Both the position numbers and the translations under genes were made by a program. A stretch of DNA of 64,000 nucleotides, taken from assembly GCA_900618795.1 (NCBI GenBank), contig UYJD01000001.1:2746823-2810822 (forward strand). Direction: 5' to 3'. The stretch is from Cyanodermella asteris (taxonomy: Eukaryota; Ascomycota; Lecanoromycetes; Ostropales; Stictidaceae). The notes beneath the pieces are model-generated. The model made no database searches. It saw only the letters and a list, made by a program, of their open reading frames with translations, and had not been told where the DNA came from. Shown here piece after piece: positions 9,812 through 20,249 of this stretch; position 1 is the stretch's first letter, and each line of letters begins with the position of its first letter.

Positions 9812-11417
9812 CATGTCAGCTGGGTGACAAAACAGAGAGCTCTCCGTTTGGGGTCGTATATTTCTAGAGCCTGCATTTGCTTCAAATGATGAAATGTCTA
9901 ATTGACAGTCTTGCCATCCCAGACCTGTTACCTCATATTATATCCCGAGCAAATACCCTTCAATCTTAAGTGGGGCGCTACGTACTTGTCTTCAAGGATG
10001 TCATTCCACAACAAGATCCGTGCTATCGATCAAATTCTCTTTTCCAACTTGCAAGTTCTCTCCGGACATTCTCTCTCGCAGCATGTTCCCCCCAGCGCGA
10101 ACATATCCGAGAAATATATCCGCTCACGTGCCAAGAAGCTTTCAAGCACTTTCACCCTCCCATTCCGATACTCCTCGTCATTTACACACTCATATCTCCC
10201 TCGGATCTGACCCGCATACGCACTCTTCTCCCATCCCGTCCTCGAAAGCACCTCCCGATCGAACCCCAAAAAGAAGGGGGAAAAAAAAGAAAGTTTTTAT
10301 TTTATCTTCGCTGCTCCTCGTCGTCGCGCGGCATATGCGAGATGGTCGCTTCTGTCAGGCCTCTCACTACCAGTTTCGTCCCAACGAGAAGCATGATCTG
10401 GTCCGTGAACCTCTTCGAACACTACCACGCTTTGGACTTCATTGCCTTTTCGCAGTGGTTAGTAGATCCAGGCGTGGAAGATCATAGCTAGGAAGACTGT
10501 TTGGTCGTCCAAGGAGAGTTTGATCGTAGCACTGCAGCACCGAGTCAATGTGTGAGTGGGTGCGGTATTCTCTGTGCTGTTCACTGTAAAATCTCAGAAA
10601 GACGATGGTCCAGGTGTTTTGTGTGTTTTGGCTGGTGGGGAGAAGAAGACTGCTTGAAGCGAAGCGATTGGCTATGGTGATATTTGCCTTGGTCTGATGG
10701 GGCTTTTCTTTCCGAATTCACCTTTCTATTACTACCGATAGCATGTAATTAGACGGAAGTATGGAATGGAATGAAACGAGTCGTTCTTCTTCTATGCCGC
10801 CTCAAGGTTGACAACAGAGCTGATATCTTACGTAACTTGCTCGAAGCTCCTGTTGCCAAAAACCTGATGCGAAGCTTTGGCGAGTTCGGTACAAGTACAA
10901 GATTAGAGGGAAAAGATCACTTGGCTCCTTGCTCGGAAATTCAATGTTCACGTTCATGCGATTTATTCTGCCCCGACGCGCTTTGCGGAGCTCAGGCTAA
11001 ACGTATGCCTATGACAAAGCCGAACCAGGCAACGCCATGACCACTTCGCCAATGGTGACTCCCCATCGAATACACTGCCCATCGCCTCGAGGTCGAATTC
11101 CATATATCGGCCTAGGCAATCACAGGTTGAGGGAGTTCATAAATTTCCTCTCGCCGTTTGTCGTCCTACTGACGACTTGTTCATCGAAGAATCCACTGCT
11201 CGTCTTTGCACAACTTGCTTTGCGTTTCGTTTCAGCCGCTCATAGCCGCGAGTCCTATATCGTACAAGAAGTGCGAAGACTGATGGTGCGTATTGAAAGT
11301 CATCGTCACCAAAACCCATGCCTCAGAACTTCAGCAATCCACAGATCACGTACTGGGCATTCAACTCTCTCTGTTTGGCCAGATGAAAGGCAGGCGTGTT
11401 CGGTTCCTTTGCGGTCC
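9812..11417. other. Intergenic region, convergent tails of PRP3 and NST1
   Basis: 1.6 kb between two genes pointing at each other. No family-recognisable protein in six frames. On the minus strand around 10.3-10.7 kb the sequence resembles a transcript leader (pyrimidine- and CACACAAAACACC-rich) with short open frames and an A-rich tract at 10.27-10.30 kb. I cannot build a supported gene from it. 3' UTRs of the flanking genes probably account for the ends. Confidence 0.5.
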
Positions 11418-14400
11418 CTAAGTGCTGAAAGTTCCTCCCCTCGTCTGCTGTCCATGACCACCACGGTGCGAAGCTGGACCACCGAAGGCACCAAAGCCGC
11501 CAGGAGACTGACTCAGCTGACTGTGGGGGCCTGGGACAGGACTACCTATGTCTCCAACGGAGCCACGCCCTGGAATCCCCACGCCATCTTCTTCGAGCTT
11601 GACCCAGTACTCTTCATTTTCGGCCCTTAGGAGACTTAATTGGCCACCACCGTTTTGTGAATTGCCAATCGTGTCGCAGAATTCCAACAGGTCTTTGGTC
11701 TGAACCCTCTGCTCAGGACGCAACAGTAAGTTTACTTCATGGACGATAGCATTCAGTTGATGGTATCCGCCATTACGTTGGCTCGCCTGCGTATGTGGAG
11801 AACTGTTGAGGTTTCTGATCGCCTTGCATAGGTAGCTTCTTAGCATCGCTCCGTTGTGCTGTCTTGCAGGCGCCGCGAACGGGTCCTTCGTGGCATGCCA
11901 AGTGCCCGGACCAGGATTAGATTGCTGCCATGGCGAAATGGGCGAGGGCCCAAACGCGTTGAGCTGAGGTGTTCCGAACGGTGACGCACCAAAAGTTCTC
12001 TGGTTGAAGAGGGCCCCTGGAGCGTTCATGGTGTTGAACGGGGCATGAGCAGCGCCTCTCGACAAGTCGCGCAAGGGTTCATCAGGTATATCATCCTCGA
12101 GTAATGCACTGCTGCCGAGTTGAGTGCTACTCGGCTCGTCGAGGCCAACATGTTCTGACGTCGAATGCCGCTTGAAATGTTGTGGTGGTGCGATGGGCTG
12201 AGCCGGAGCTTGGTCGACGCCTCTCTCGTACGAAGCAGATGGCTGTCGCGAGTGGCCAACAGCACGTTGACCTACAGGTGCGGGAATTTGTGGATGGCCG
12301 AAAGGTCCCACAGGTGGATGAGGACTTGTGGCGCTATGAGGGGATATAGTGTGAAGACCAGTCCCGATAGGACGCATTGTGCCAAGTCCGGGAGGTCCTT
12401 GCTGAGACGGCAAATGCGATCCGTTCGGGCTGGGAAATCCTCTGAACGGTGCACCAAAGTGATGGCCCTGCATACTTGGATCGAATCCGGGAGAAAACCC
12501 CTGTGCAGCTGAGCCAGAAGGCAAGTAAGCAGGAAAGTTTGACGGCTGGCCGTGAAACGAGACCCCCGGAGGTGCAATTGGGTGATGCATCTGTGGTGGA
12601 ACATGTCTTCCATGAAACTGCATTGGAGGAGGACCATGTCCTTTTGGAGGTTGTCCATTAGGAGCAGAAGGCTGTACTGTCGTGCTTGGCGACGTCGCGG
12701 AACTCCCAGAAGGGACCTGAGCCGACTTTGGTGAAGACTGATGGGATCCTTGCACAGAACCCTGCTGAGAAGCTTGCCGTGGCCTGGCAGGAGATGGCGC
12801 CTTAGGTATAACAGGGGTCGCGATCTGGAGGGGCGAAGCCTGGACAGCTGGCTGTGCTGATGCAGTCGTCTGAAGGTTTGCCGGCGTGTTCGACACGTTC
12901 GAGGTCTGCTTTCGCAGCAATGCAGGTGCCGGCGTAGGAGCTGCTTGTGCTGAAGCCCTTGTCGATGGTTCGATCTTCTTGCTAGACTCTTTCGCCATCT
13001 GGTTCTCGGCTTTGACCTTGGCATCACGCTCTTTCTTTTGCACAGCATCGCGCTCGCGTCGTTGGAGTGCTTCCAGTTCCTTCGTCTCGCGATCTTCGCG
13101 CTCCTTCTTTTTGGCTTCTTCCCGCTTGAGACGTTCTCTCTCCTTCAGCTCCTTCTGCTTACGTTCAGCTTCGTCCTGGGCTTTACGTGCCTTTGCCTGC
13201 TTCTTCCTCTTCTCCTCCTCTTTCCGCTGCTTCTCTTCCTCTTGTCGCTTCTTCTCTTCGTCCTTCTTGCGCTTCTGCTCTTCCCTTCGCACCCGCGCTT
13301 CCTCGGCTTTCCTTGCTTCCTCGGCCTTTGCCGCAGCCTCTGCCGCTTCCCTTTCTCGCTCCTTGTCCAAGCGCGCTTTCTCCTTCTCCATCTTTAATTT
13401 TTCCTTCTTGGCTTTCTTCTTGGCTGCCTCTCTGGCACGTTTCTCGTTCCGATCAGCATCTCGGTTCTCCTCTTCGGCCAGTTCCTCCAAAAGCTTCTCC
13501 TGTCGTTCACGGGCAACTTTCTCACGGTACGCATTAAGCACACGTTGCTCGAACATGCGGGCTGCGAAGATTTGGAACATTCTTCGCCCCTCCTCCATGC
13601 GCTGCTCCTCGGTTAGACCTTCCTGTTAGAAATCAGCCATGAATCCTCGTTTCTGCAATCACATAGCCTACCGCTTCCTCCTCTTCTTCCTCGTCGTATT
13701 CCTCGTCCTCAGTGGCATATTCATCGTCCTCGTATGTCTCGTCGTCTTCCAGAGGTGGGCCGTGGTTGTGCGCGAAATTCGGATGTCTCAGCCCCTGCGC
13801 AGCATATTGAGCCTCCTCCTCTCGTTGCATGCGTCGCTCGGCAAGCTGCTCCATCATCTCGATGAATTTCTTGCCGTCGTTCTTCAGAAGGTCATCTGCA
13901 ACCGTCAATATCCCACCCTGTACCGTCAGACTATCCCCGAAATTGAAGAGATCCATGGCGGACTGTGGGGCACGATCATCGTATTCATCGTCTTCGTAGC
14001 CATCCTCCTCATCGCTGTATACCTCGTCACCTTCAACTTCGTCATCGTCGTCGTACTCGGGCTCTTCCTGAAAGCGAGACTGAGGTCCGTTCTGCCCGAC
14101 AAGCGGGTGCAGTCGACTCGATAGCGGAGGGTTATAGTGTGAATGTGGGGGCGGACCGGAGAGAATGGTGCCGTCGTCTAGAATAACCTGGTTGTGGTTG
14201 GCATACTGCTCGAGTTCCTCGTAATAAGCATCGTACAGTACCTCCAACTCTTCCTCAATGGCTGTCCGCTTACGACCACAAACAGAACACGAACAACTGT
14301 GTTTCTGCTGTTCTTTCATCTTCTTGAGCACTGCCTCCTTTTCGACTTTGACCAGCGATCGTCGCGAGGTTTCTTCGAGGTTGAGCCAGAATTCCTTGAT

Positions 14401-14973
14401 ATTTTCGCGTTCCTCAGCAGTAGAGGTATTCCATATGCGATCCTTGTTAAACTTGTAGGCATTAGTATTCTTGGCTGAGTTAGCATTGTTCGTGAGTGGG
14501 TTGGGCGGCGGTATTGGAGGTTGAAGGTGACGATAGTTTTGTAGAGACGTGTTAGCGGCGTAATTGTCGGTTCCATTTATGCTGCCAGAAGCCTTCCTAT
14601 TTTTCCGCTTCTTCTTGTTCTTGGATCGCGATGCTGCGTGAAAATCGCCCTCGTCAGGATCGGACTCAAACTCGTCGTCATAATCCGCGTCTTCCGGTGC
14701 ATAGCCCTGCGCGTCGAATGTGTTCTGATCGAAAGCTCCCGGCACATGCAGCTGGCCATTTTGAACTGGAGGTGACATGGGCGGTGAAGTGGCATCTGAG
14801 AAAGCCTGCCCTGACGCCGCAGCTGCTGCAGCCTTCTTCGCAGCATCCTTGGCCCTCCTCTTCGCTTTCTTGCGGTTGCCTAGTGGTTGTGTTCCTTCCA
14901 CGACTGGAGTCGGAGCCGTTGGGCCGGCTCTGGGCTGTGAGGAAGCGGGAAGCTGGCGGGATTGAGCGGGCAT
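11418..14973 (-). CDS. NST1: Stress response protein Nst1
   Basis: Fungal Nst1 affects salt tolerance in budding yeast and has been linked to splicing factor Msl1 and to RNA granules; its molecular activity is unclear. Two exons: 14973-13672 and 13622-11418, joined in phase 0 across a 49-nt intron (GTAGGC..CTAACAG), giving about 1168 residues. Exon 1 has the conserved [17 protein letters not shown], an acidic stretch, [20 protein letters not shown], and [10 protein letters not shown]. Exon 2 opens with [20 protein letters not shown], the conserved segment before a charged coiled coil of about 190 residues, then a Pro/Ser/Gln/Gly-rich tail. ATG 14973 is used because it is the first ATG; upstream codons open in frame are not ATG. 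The coding strand of the coiled coil creates long shadow frames on the opposite strand. Confidence 0.92.
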
Positions 14974-16851
14974 GTTGTATGTCTGGAAACTCGCAGCGGG
15001 AATCAATTTCGAGGGGATGAATCTCCAGAGGATGGAGCTGCTCGCGGGCTAGGAGTAGTTTCAGTGGCAGGCGTCACGCACCGGTCACGCTGCTGTTCCC
15101 CCACCCGCTCGCGGCCGCGGGCGTACAGAATACAAGGCGTGTGGCAGGTGTCTCGCTTGGTATAGAGGGTATCGGTGAGCAATGGGATGTCGTCTAATGG
15201 TGCGGAGCTGCAATGCGAGGTAGTGCTTTCAGGCACAAGATGCTCTTTCGGCCGTGGAGGCGTTCAGGCACAGGTACCTTGCTGCTTCAGTGGACAAAAG
15301 CGACGTTCATAGCAAGTGGCAGCCACCATCATTGGCCTGAAACCCTCACGTGACCTCGAATTGCGTCGCAAACTTTCGACAAGCGGAGGCGGGACGAAAG
15401 CACGGGGGCGAGGTCCCTGGGCCATTAGGGGCCCGCCCGCTGTAAGCTCAACTGGTACCGCTACGATGGGTCCAACTTAGGGGGTACTACACTCCAGCAT
15501 CCAAGAAATGCAGTACACCCTACTAATACCGCCACACATGACCCCCAGAGTAGCCGCTTTAGGGGAGAAGCCCCGGTAGCATTAGCGAGCATCTACGACG
15601 GCTTCGTCTCTGTCCCTTCCTGTTGAGAACAGTTCCTCATAAAGTCGCAACAACAATTCCCGATTCGCAGAATAATGACTGGAATGTGAGACTAATTGGC
15701 CTCGGAGTACAGACTAGAAATTACTTAGTTGGCGGCGACGATAACCCGATAGTTCACACGAAGTGCTTCTTAAAGCATCTGTCAGTGCATTTTTTTAGTT
15801 GGTGGATGCCGAGCAACTCGCCCCCTCATACCAAGAAAGGCGTGCGATGTGCCACATCAAACATGTACAGCAGCTTCCGAGAGTAGCATGGCCCTGCTTT
15901 CTTGGAGGTCGACTGAGTGCGTCTGACGTGATGCACTGGGCTGGGCGTAGCACTGCCCGCGACTTGATGCGGCGCAGACAAGTGCATTGCGCTGAGCTAT
16001 TTGGAGAGACGCTTCGCATCACAGCTGTTGTCACGTCGAGCAACCACCAACAACAAGTGCAGAGTGCTATCACAGGCCTTCCACGTTGTTCAGTCCACGA
16101 GGGTCTAGGTAAAGAGGCTAGAGCCTGTTTGTGCTGTGCCCCCGACCTTCTGGTGGATCGGCGGCGGCGGCATCGTTCGTATCCTCTTACGAACCGTCTA
16201 ACCTACCAGCTTGTTGCCAACTGCATCCCCTTTCCTCCACCGTCTCCGCCCCAAATTGACCAGCTAGCTCTGCTTGCCTCAGCCTAGCTGTCTCAGCTCT
16301 GTCTTGTAAGCAAACCACGGTTTTGTGGCGCTGCAATTGCTCGTTATCGCGGTAAAGTCGGTGCTGCCTGGCTGCCGTGAAGCGCAGAGCTGCGGCTCAT
16401 CATCGCACTTCGACGCTGCACCACAAATTGCTCGCCTTGACATGAGGCTGACCTGACACCGAGTCGCCAGTTTCTCTACGCAGCTGAAGCGTTTCACATC
16501 ACAGCACGCTCCATCACAGCAATACCCCTAGCGGAAGCGCACCGAATTTCCTCTTTCAATTCCTAACCTGCATCTCCACCTTATTCTTTGCGACCTGCCG
16601 ACCCGCGAAGCGCCGGCCCGCCCCAAATCACCACGACCGGCTGATACGACATTGGCTGGCCACGCTTACATTCTCTCAAGATTGCTCGCAAACCCTCAAA
16701 CTCTGCGTCCGCCCTGGGCACATCAGTGGCAAGAACTGAACGCCGCGAAACACGACCCGACCCTCGCCTGGACACGATACTCATCACCCGGCCAGATCGC
16801 CCTCCGATCCTGCTATCGAAGACCGTGTCAGGAGGAAATACACCCCACAGC
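14974..16851. other. Divergent intergenic region between NST1 and RHO2
   Basis: About 1.9 kb with no supportable gene. It must hold both promoters. The last few hundred bases before RHO2 are pyrimidine-rich and look like a long 5' leader. Several unrelated short frames occur on both strands, none with family features. Confidence 0.55.
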
Positions 16852-17512
16852 ATGGCTCAGCCCGCTGCCGGAGACAATGTCATTCGCCGCAAGCTAGTTA
16901 TCATTGGCGATGGCGCTTGCGGCAAGACCTCGCTCCTCAGCGTCTTCACTCTCGGCTTTTTTCCCAAGACATACGTTCCAACCGTTTTCGAAAACTACGT
17001 CACAGATTGCCGGGTAGATGGGAAAAACGTACAGCTTGCCTTGTGGGATACAGCTGGTCAGGAGGACTATGAGCGCTTGCGACCATTGGCATATTCCCAG
17101 GCGCATGTCATACTTATTGGTTTCAGTGTCGATACCCCAGACTCGCTGGACAACGTAAAGCACAAGGTGGGCACGATTTGGAAGAGACTAGACATGTCAG
17201 ACTACTAACTCTTTACGATAGTGGATCGAGGAGGCACAGGAGAGGTGCCCAGGTGTCCCAATCCTACTTGTCGGCCTCAAGAAGGACCTACGCGATGATC
17301 CCGGAGCACGAGAAGAGATGCGCAAGAAATCTATGCGATTCACAACCGAAACGGAGGGTCACGACGCTGCAAAGGAGGTTGGCGCGAGGAAATATCTCGA
17401 GTGCTCGTCGCTGACGGGCGAAGGAGTCGACGATGTATTCGAAGCAGCAACCCGGGCGGCTCTCCTTCGGATGGATCAACCAGGCAAAAGAGGTTGTTGC
17501 GTCATCCTATGA
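16852..17512 (+). CDS. RHO2: Rho-family GTPase Rho2
   Basis: Small GTPase acting at the plasma membrane in cell-wall integrity and polarity signalling. Two exons: 16852-17166 and 17222-17512, joined in phase 0 across a 55-nt intron with a clear CTAAC branch site; 201 residues. P-loop GDGACGKTS (19-27), effector region [25 protein letters not shown], and KKDLRDD in the guanine-specificity region are all present. The CAAX box is CVIL, whose final Leu predicts geranylgeranylation. [48 protein letters not shown] and [20 protein letters not shown] match the Rho2 subgroup rather than Rho1, Rho3 or Cdc42. Without splicing the frame stops shortly after the donor. A long frame upstream of ATG 16852 is treated as leader. 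Confidence 0.96.
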
Positions 17513-19158
17513 TGCAGTCTAGCTTTTCTGTTTGCGATTTGGAGTTTTACGAGCGATGACTGTTAACCTGAACATTTCCCTGCACGTTTTCCCATACTTT
17601 GTGCGGCTTGGACCGGGCCGGATCTTCCAGACGGGCTTGGCTTGATGACTTTGTTGGAACTGAAGCAGGCTAGACGTTTGGCTGGTTGTTTTCTGAGGAG
17701 GACTACAAGTGCAGAATACGGAACGTACCTAATAATGGCGTTTGATCTTGAAGGGCATGTTCACGCTGGCGAAAGGACAAGGAAAGGAAGATACAAAAAC
17801 GGCTCAGGCACATACCCACATACCTACCGAATCGATAGATACCCATGATCCGCGGGTATTCTAATAATTCGAACCGGACTCGTATCCCACGACGAAGAGC
17901 GACTAGGTCCGATGCAGCCATGCATGAGTCTGGCATTCTGGCAGAATGAATGAGCACATAAATATAGTCGACATGCAGGAGTGAGATGTGGCCGTTCATA
18001 AATATCGGCTCGGAAGTCCTTGCGATTCCGGGTTCGACCTTGCTCGCGTGTGAGACCGCTTGCCCGCTCGCCCACAAATCGATACGATCGTCTGCTACCC
18101 GAAACACGAAACCCACCAACATTCAAATTTCTGTCTTGAACTCGGAGCGTTCTTTCAACCCAGTTGATTTTCGCACACGTAACTCGCCTTGGCATATGCA
18201 TTTCGCAAGTCCGCTCGAACCCTTCGTCAGCACTCGCGCAGCCCTATCACCAAGGCTACGACCCGATAGCCAATGGCCGATTCTACCCTTGCACGACATA
18301 AGAAGACGAAGACGTAGACCCGTCCGAGTATGCGCCTGTCATACCCAAAGTGTAGAATAACGGTGTGCAGAATCGGTCCATCAAAGCTGGGAAAAGATAT
18401 CAAAAAACTATAGAATTCTACACGTAGAGAATGGTGTGTCCGGCATGTAGGAGGACCTGGTAGGTGCTAGGTAGTAGACGAAGGAATTAAAGTTGTGCCA
18501 GGCCAGCACCCAAGTCGAGGCCCCGCAGCCCACGTGTGCGGAGGGAGGGGGGCTTCAATCGTGCTCTTCCGTTATGTCTTCAGCCCTCTCGACTTACTTA
18601 CAATATGCCATATCGGAGAGTACCTTAGATAGCCTGGAGTTGCGACGTGAGGCGCCCGCAAGCCTGGTCTCCGGGTGACTGCGCATGGTGCCCATTTCGA
18701 GTCATGTTCGTGTCGAGGCGCAAATGCGCACCGCAATGGAATCCCGTCGAGTCGAGGCCAGAACAGACGATCGTTTGCGACGGTATCCTCAGGATCCTGA
18801 GGTGTGCCGAAGCGGACGCTGATGTCGCTGGGAAAGACCGAATGTTTCTTGACGGGTCAACCAGGCTGTTTCAACTCCAGTCCATGTCGGCTTTGCTGGT
18901 CTTTTGTCCTGGATTCCAGGCTTAGAGCGCATCCAGCAATTCCTGGCAATACTGTTAGGACACTATGGTTTTTTTTTTCCAGTTGTCGTATATGTTCGGG
19001 CTATATGCAGCCGGTCCAAGACCATCCGGGATCCTCGCTAATCCTGGCAAAGTACCAATGGAGGCGTCGCGAATAATCATGGCTGCCCACTTGGTGGTTG
19101 TTTGGCCATCGTTGTGCGCGCCCGTCGTGGCGGAACCCTAACGGTTGTTGGCGTAGTC
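17513..19158. other. Intergenic region between RHO2 and the U6 gene
   Basis: 1.6 kb without a supportable protein or RNA gene. A sequence on the minus strand near 17.86 kb loosely resembles a tRNA B box but does not fold as a tRNA. A T-run is present at about 18.97 kb. Nothing else stands out. Confidence 0.55.
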
Positions 19159-19167
19159 TATATATTT
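19159..19167 (+). promoter_or_regulatory. TATA box of the U6 snRNA gene
   Basis: TATATATTT lies about 30 bases before the 5' stem-loop of U6, the spacing used by TFIIIB at Pol III U6 genes. It is the only good TATA element nearby. Confidence 0.75.
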
Positions 19168-19273
19168 GGTGTTGCCGACCTCTTTCTTTCGCCTTCGGGC
19201 AATTTGGTCAATTTGAAACGATACAGAGAAGATTAGCATGGCCCCTGCACTAAGGATGACGTAAGAATTATTT

Positions 19274-19284
19274 GGTTCAACTCT
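19274..19284 (+). promoter_or_regulatory. B-box element inside the U6 intron
   Basis: GGTTCAACTCT matches the TFIIIC B-box consensus (RGTTCRANTCC) at ten of eleven positions. It sits within the 19261-19312 intron, about 85 bases downstream of the RNA 5' end. In S. pombe the U6 intron likewise carries a B block needed for transcription, so a promoter role is likely here. Binding is inferred. Confidence 0.65.
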
Positions 19285-19338
19285 CGCAATGATAGCTACT
19301 AACCCATCGCAGAAGCTCAATCGAAGAGAAGCTACCAG

Positions 19339-19347
19339 TTTTTTTTT
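19339..19347 (+). terminator. Pol III terminator of U6
   Basis: A run of nine T residues directly follows the U6 3' exon (..GCTACCAG). This is a standard Pol III stop and would leave the usual 3' oligo-U tail. Confidence 0.85.
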
Positions 19348-20249
19348 GTGTTTTTGGGGGGTGGCGGTGGTGAGAACGACTTTTTTGGCTGCTTGGTGGT
19401 GAGGCTTTTGCTAAGGTAAAAGTGCCAAGCATTTGCATTCCGCATAACGTAATGTGAAAGGCTTCTAAAGACTTCGGACAAGGAGAGTGTTACATGGACA
19501 GTCCCCGGCCTGCGAGGCTGGACCAAACGTACGCCCTACCACGCCCGGCATCGCCAGGAAGCCTATATGTGCGTCGGCAACTAGACTGAAGATAAAAGCA
19601 TACATAACAACGACCTTGCTAACGATAGAACGTTCGACATGAGAATAAGCAAGTGTCGGTGGTGCTTATGTAAGCTGTGGTCTCTGAATGCTGGGATCGT
19701 CGAGTCTCACGGCGGGTAACATAGTCGAAAGTCGTGGCGCACGTACGGTCGGGAACACCTCGCGGAATCCTACGCTAACTACTTAGATATCAAATCTCAG
19801 TAGTATCTCGTGAAGTACTCTAGCCTAAATTTGTCTAGATACCTACATTAGTAGTATTCGAGGTAGATATGAACGTAGTAGTGTAAGCAGTTGTCTCAGG
19901 ACTTGAGCGACGACTTTGAATTACCCGCCTTGGTCTTTCCAATCTCTCTATCAGATGAACGACTCTGTTTGACTGCTAGCATGCCTGCTTGCGACCTTGA
20001 AAGTGCTGCTTCAGCTTGTCATAATTGTTCAATAGGACGTATCGTGTCCACGCCGAGGTCGATCATCCTATGCCATGCTCCTTCCTCGCCATTTTACCTG
20101 AAGATCCGGGGCATCTACAGCAAGGATCTTGGAAACGAGAGCATTATTGAGGTGCTCGTCTAGTTTTGCTATCGAAGTTGCGTTACTGTTTGACAGATTC
20201 TTGTCCGCGATCACGTTTCCTCGAGCCTCGTACTTAACGCTCCGAGGGC
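19348..20249. other. Intergenic region between U6 and the S58 peptidase gene
   Basis: About 900 bp with no supportable gene. The stretch 19.78-19.89 kb is AT-rich and full of short TAGTA/CTAGA words. The rest should be the 3' UTR of the minus-strand peptidase gene. Confidence 0.5.

Larger units (their letters stand above)
19190..19347 (+). ncRNA. SNR6: U6 spliceosomal snRNA gene with an internal 52-nt intron
   Basis: Catalytic RNA of the spliceosome. The 5' stem-loop is GCCTTCGGGC (19191-19200), followed by AATTTGGTCAATTTGAAACG, the ACAGAGA box (19223-19229), the AGC triad (19235-19237), and the internal stem-loop CCCCTGCACTAAGGATGAC ending at 19260. The sequence then breaks with GTAAGA (19261), a perfect TACTAAC (19297-19303), and CAG ending at 19312. 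It resumes with AAGCTCAATCGAAGAGAAGC, whose GAGAAGC is complementary to GCUUCUC at the 5' end of U2 snRNA (U2/U6 helix II). A T-run ends the gene at 19339-19347. Spliced RNA would be about 100 nt, normal for fungal U6. The exact 5' end is uncertain by a few bases. U6 introns are known in S. pombe and some other fungi. Confidence 0.95.

Noticed and set aside
12886-13629. Long plus-strand frame (247 codons, Ser/Phe-rich) and other frames across NST1
   Set aside because: Mirror of the Lys/Glu-rich coiled-coil coding sequence of NST1 on the opposite strand; no start context or domain.
17845-17930. tRNA-like B-box match (GGTTCGAAT) on the minus strand
   Set aside because: Flanking bases do not form T-stem, anticodon or acceptor stems, and there is no A box at the right distance.
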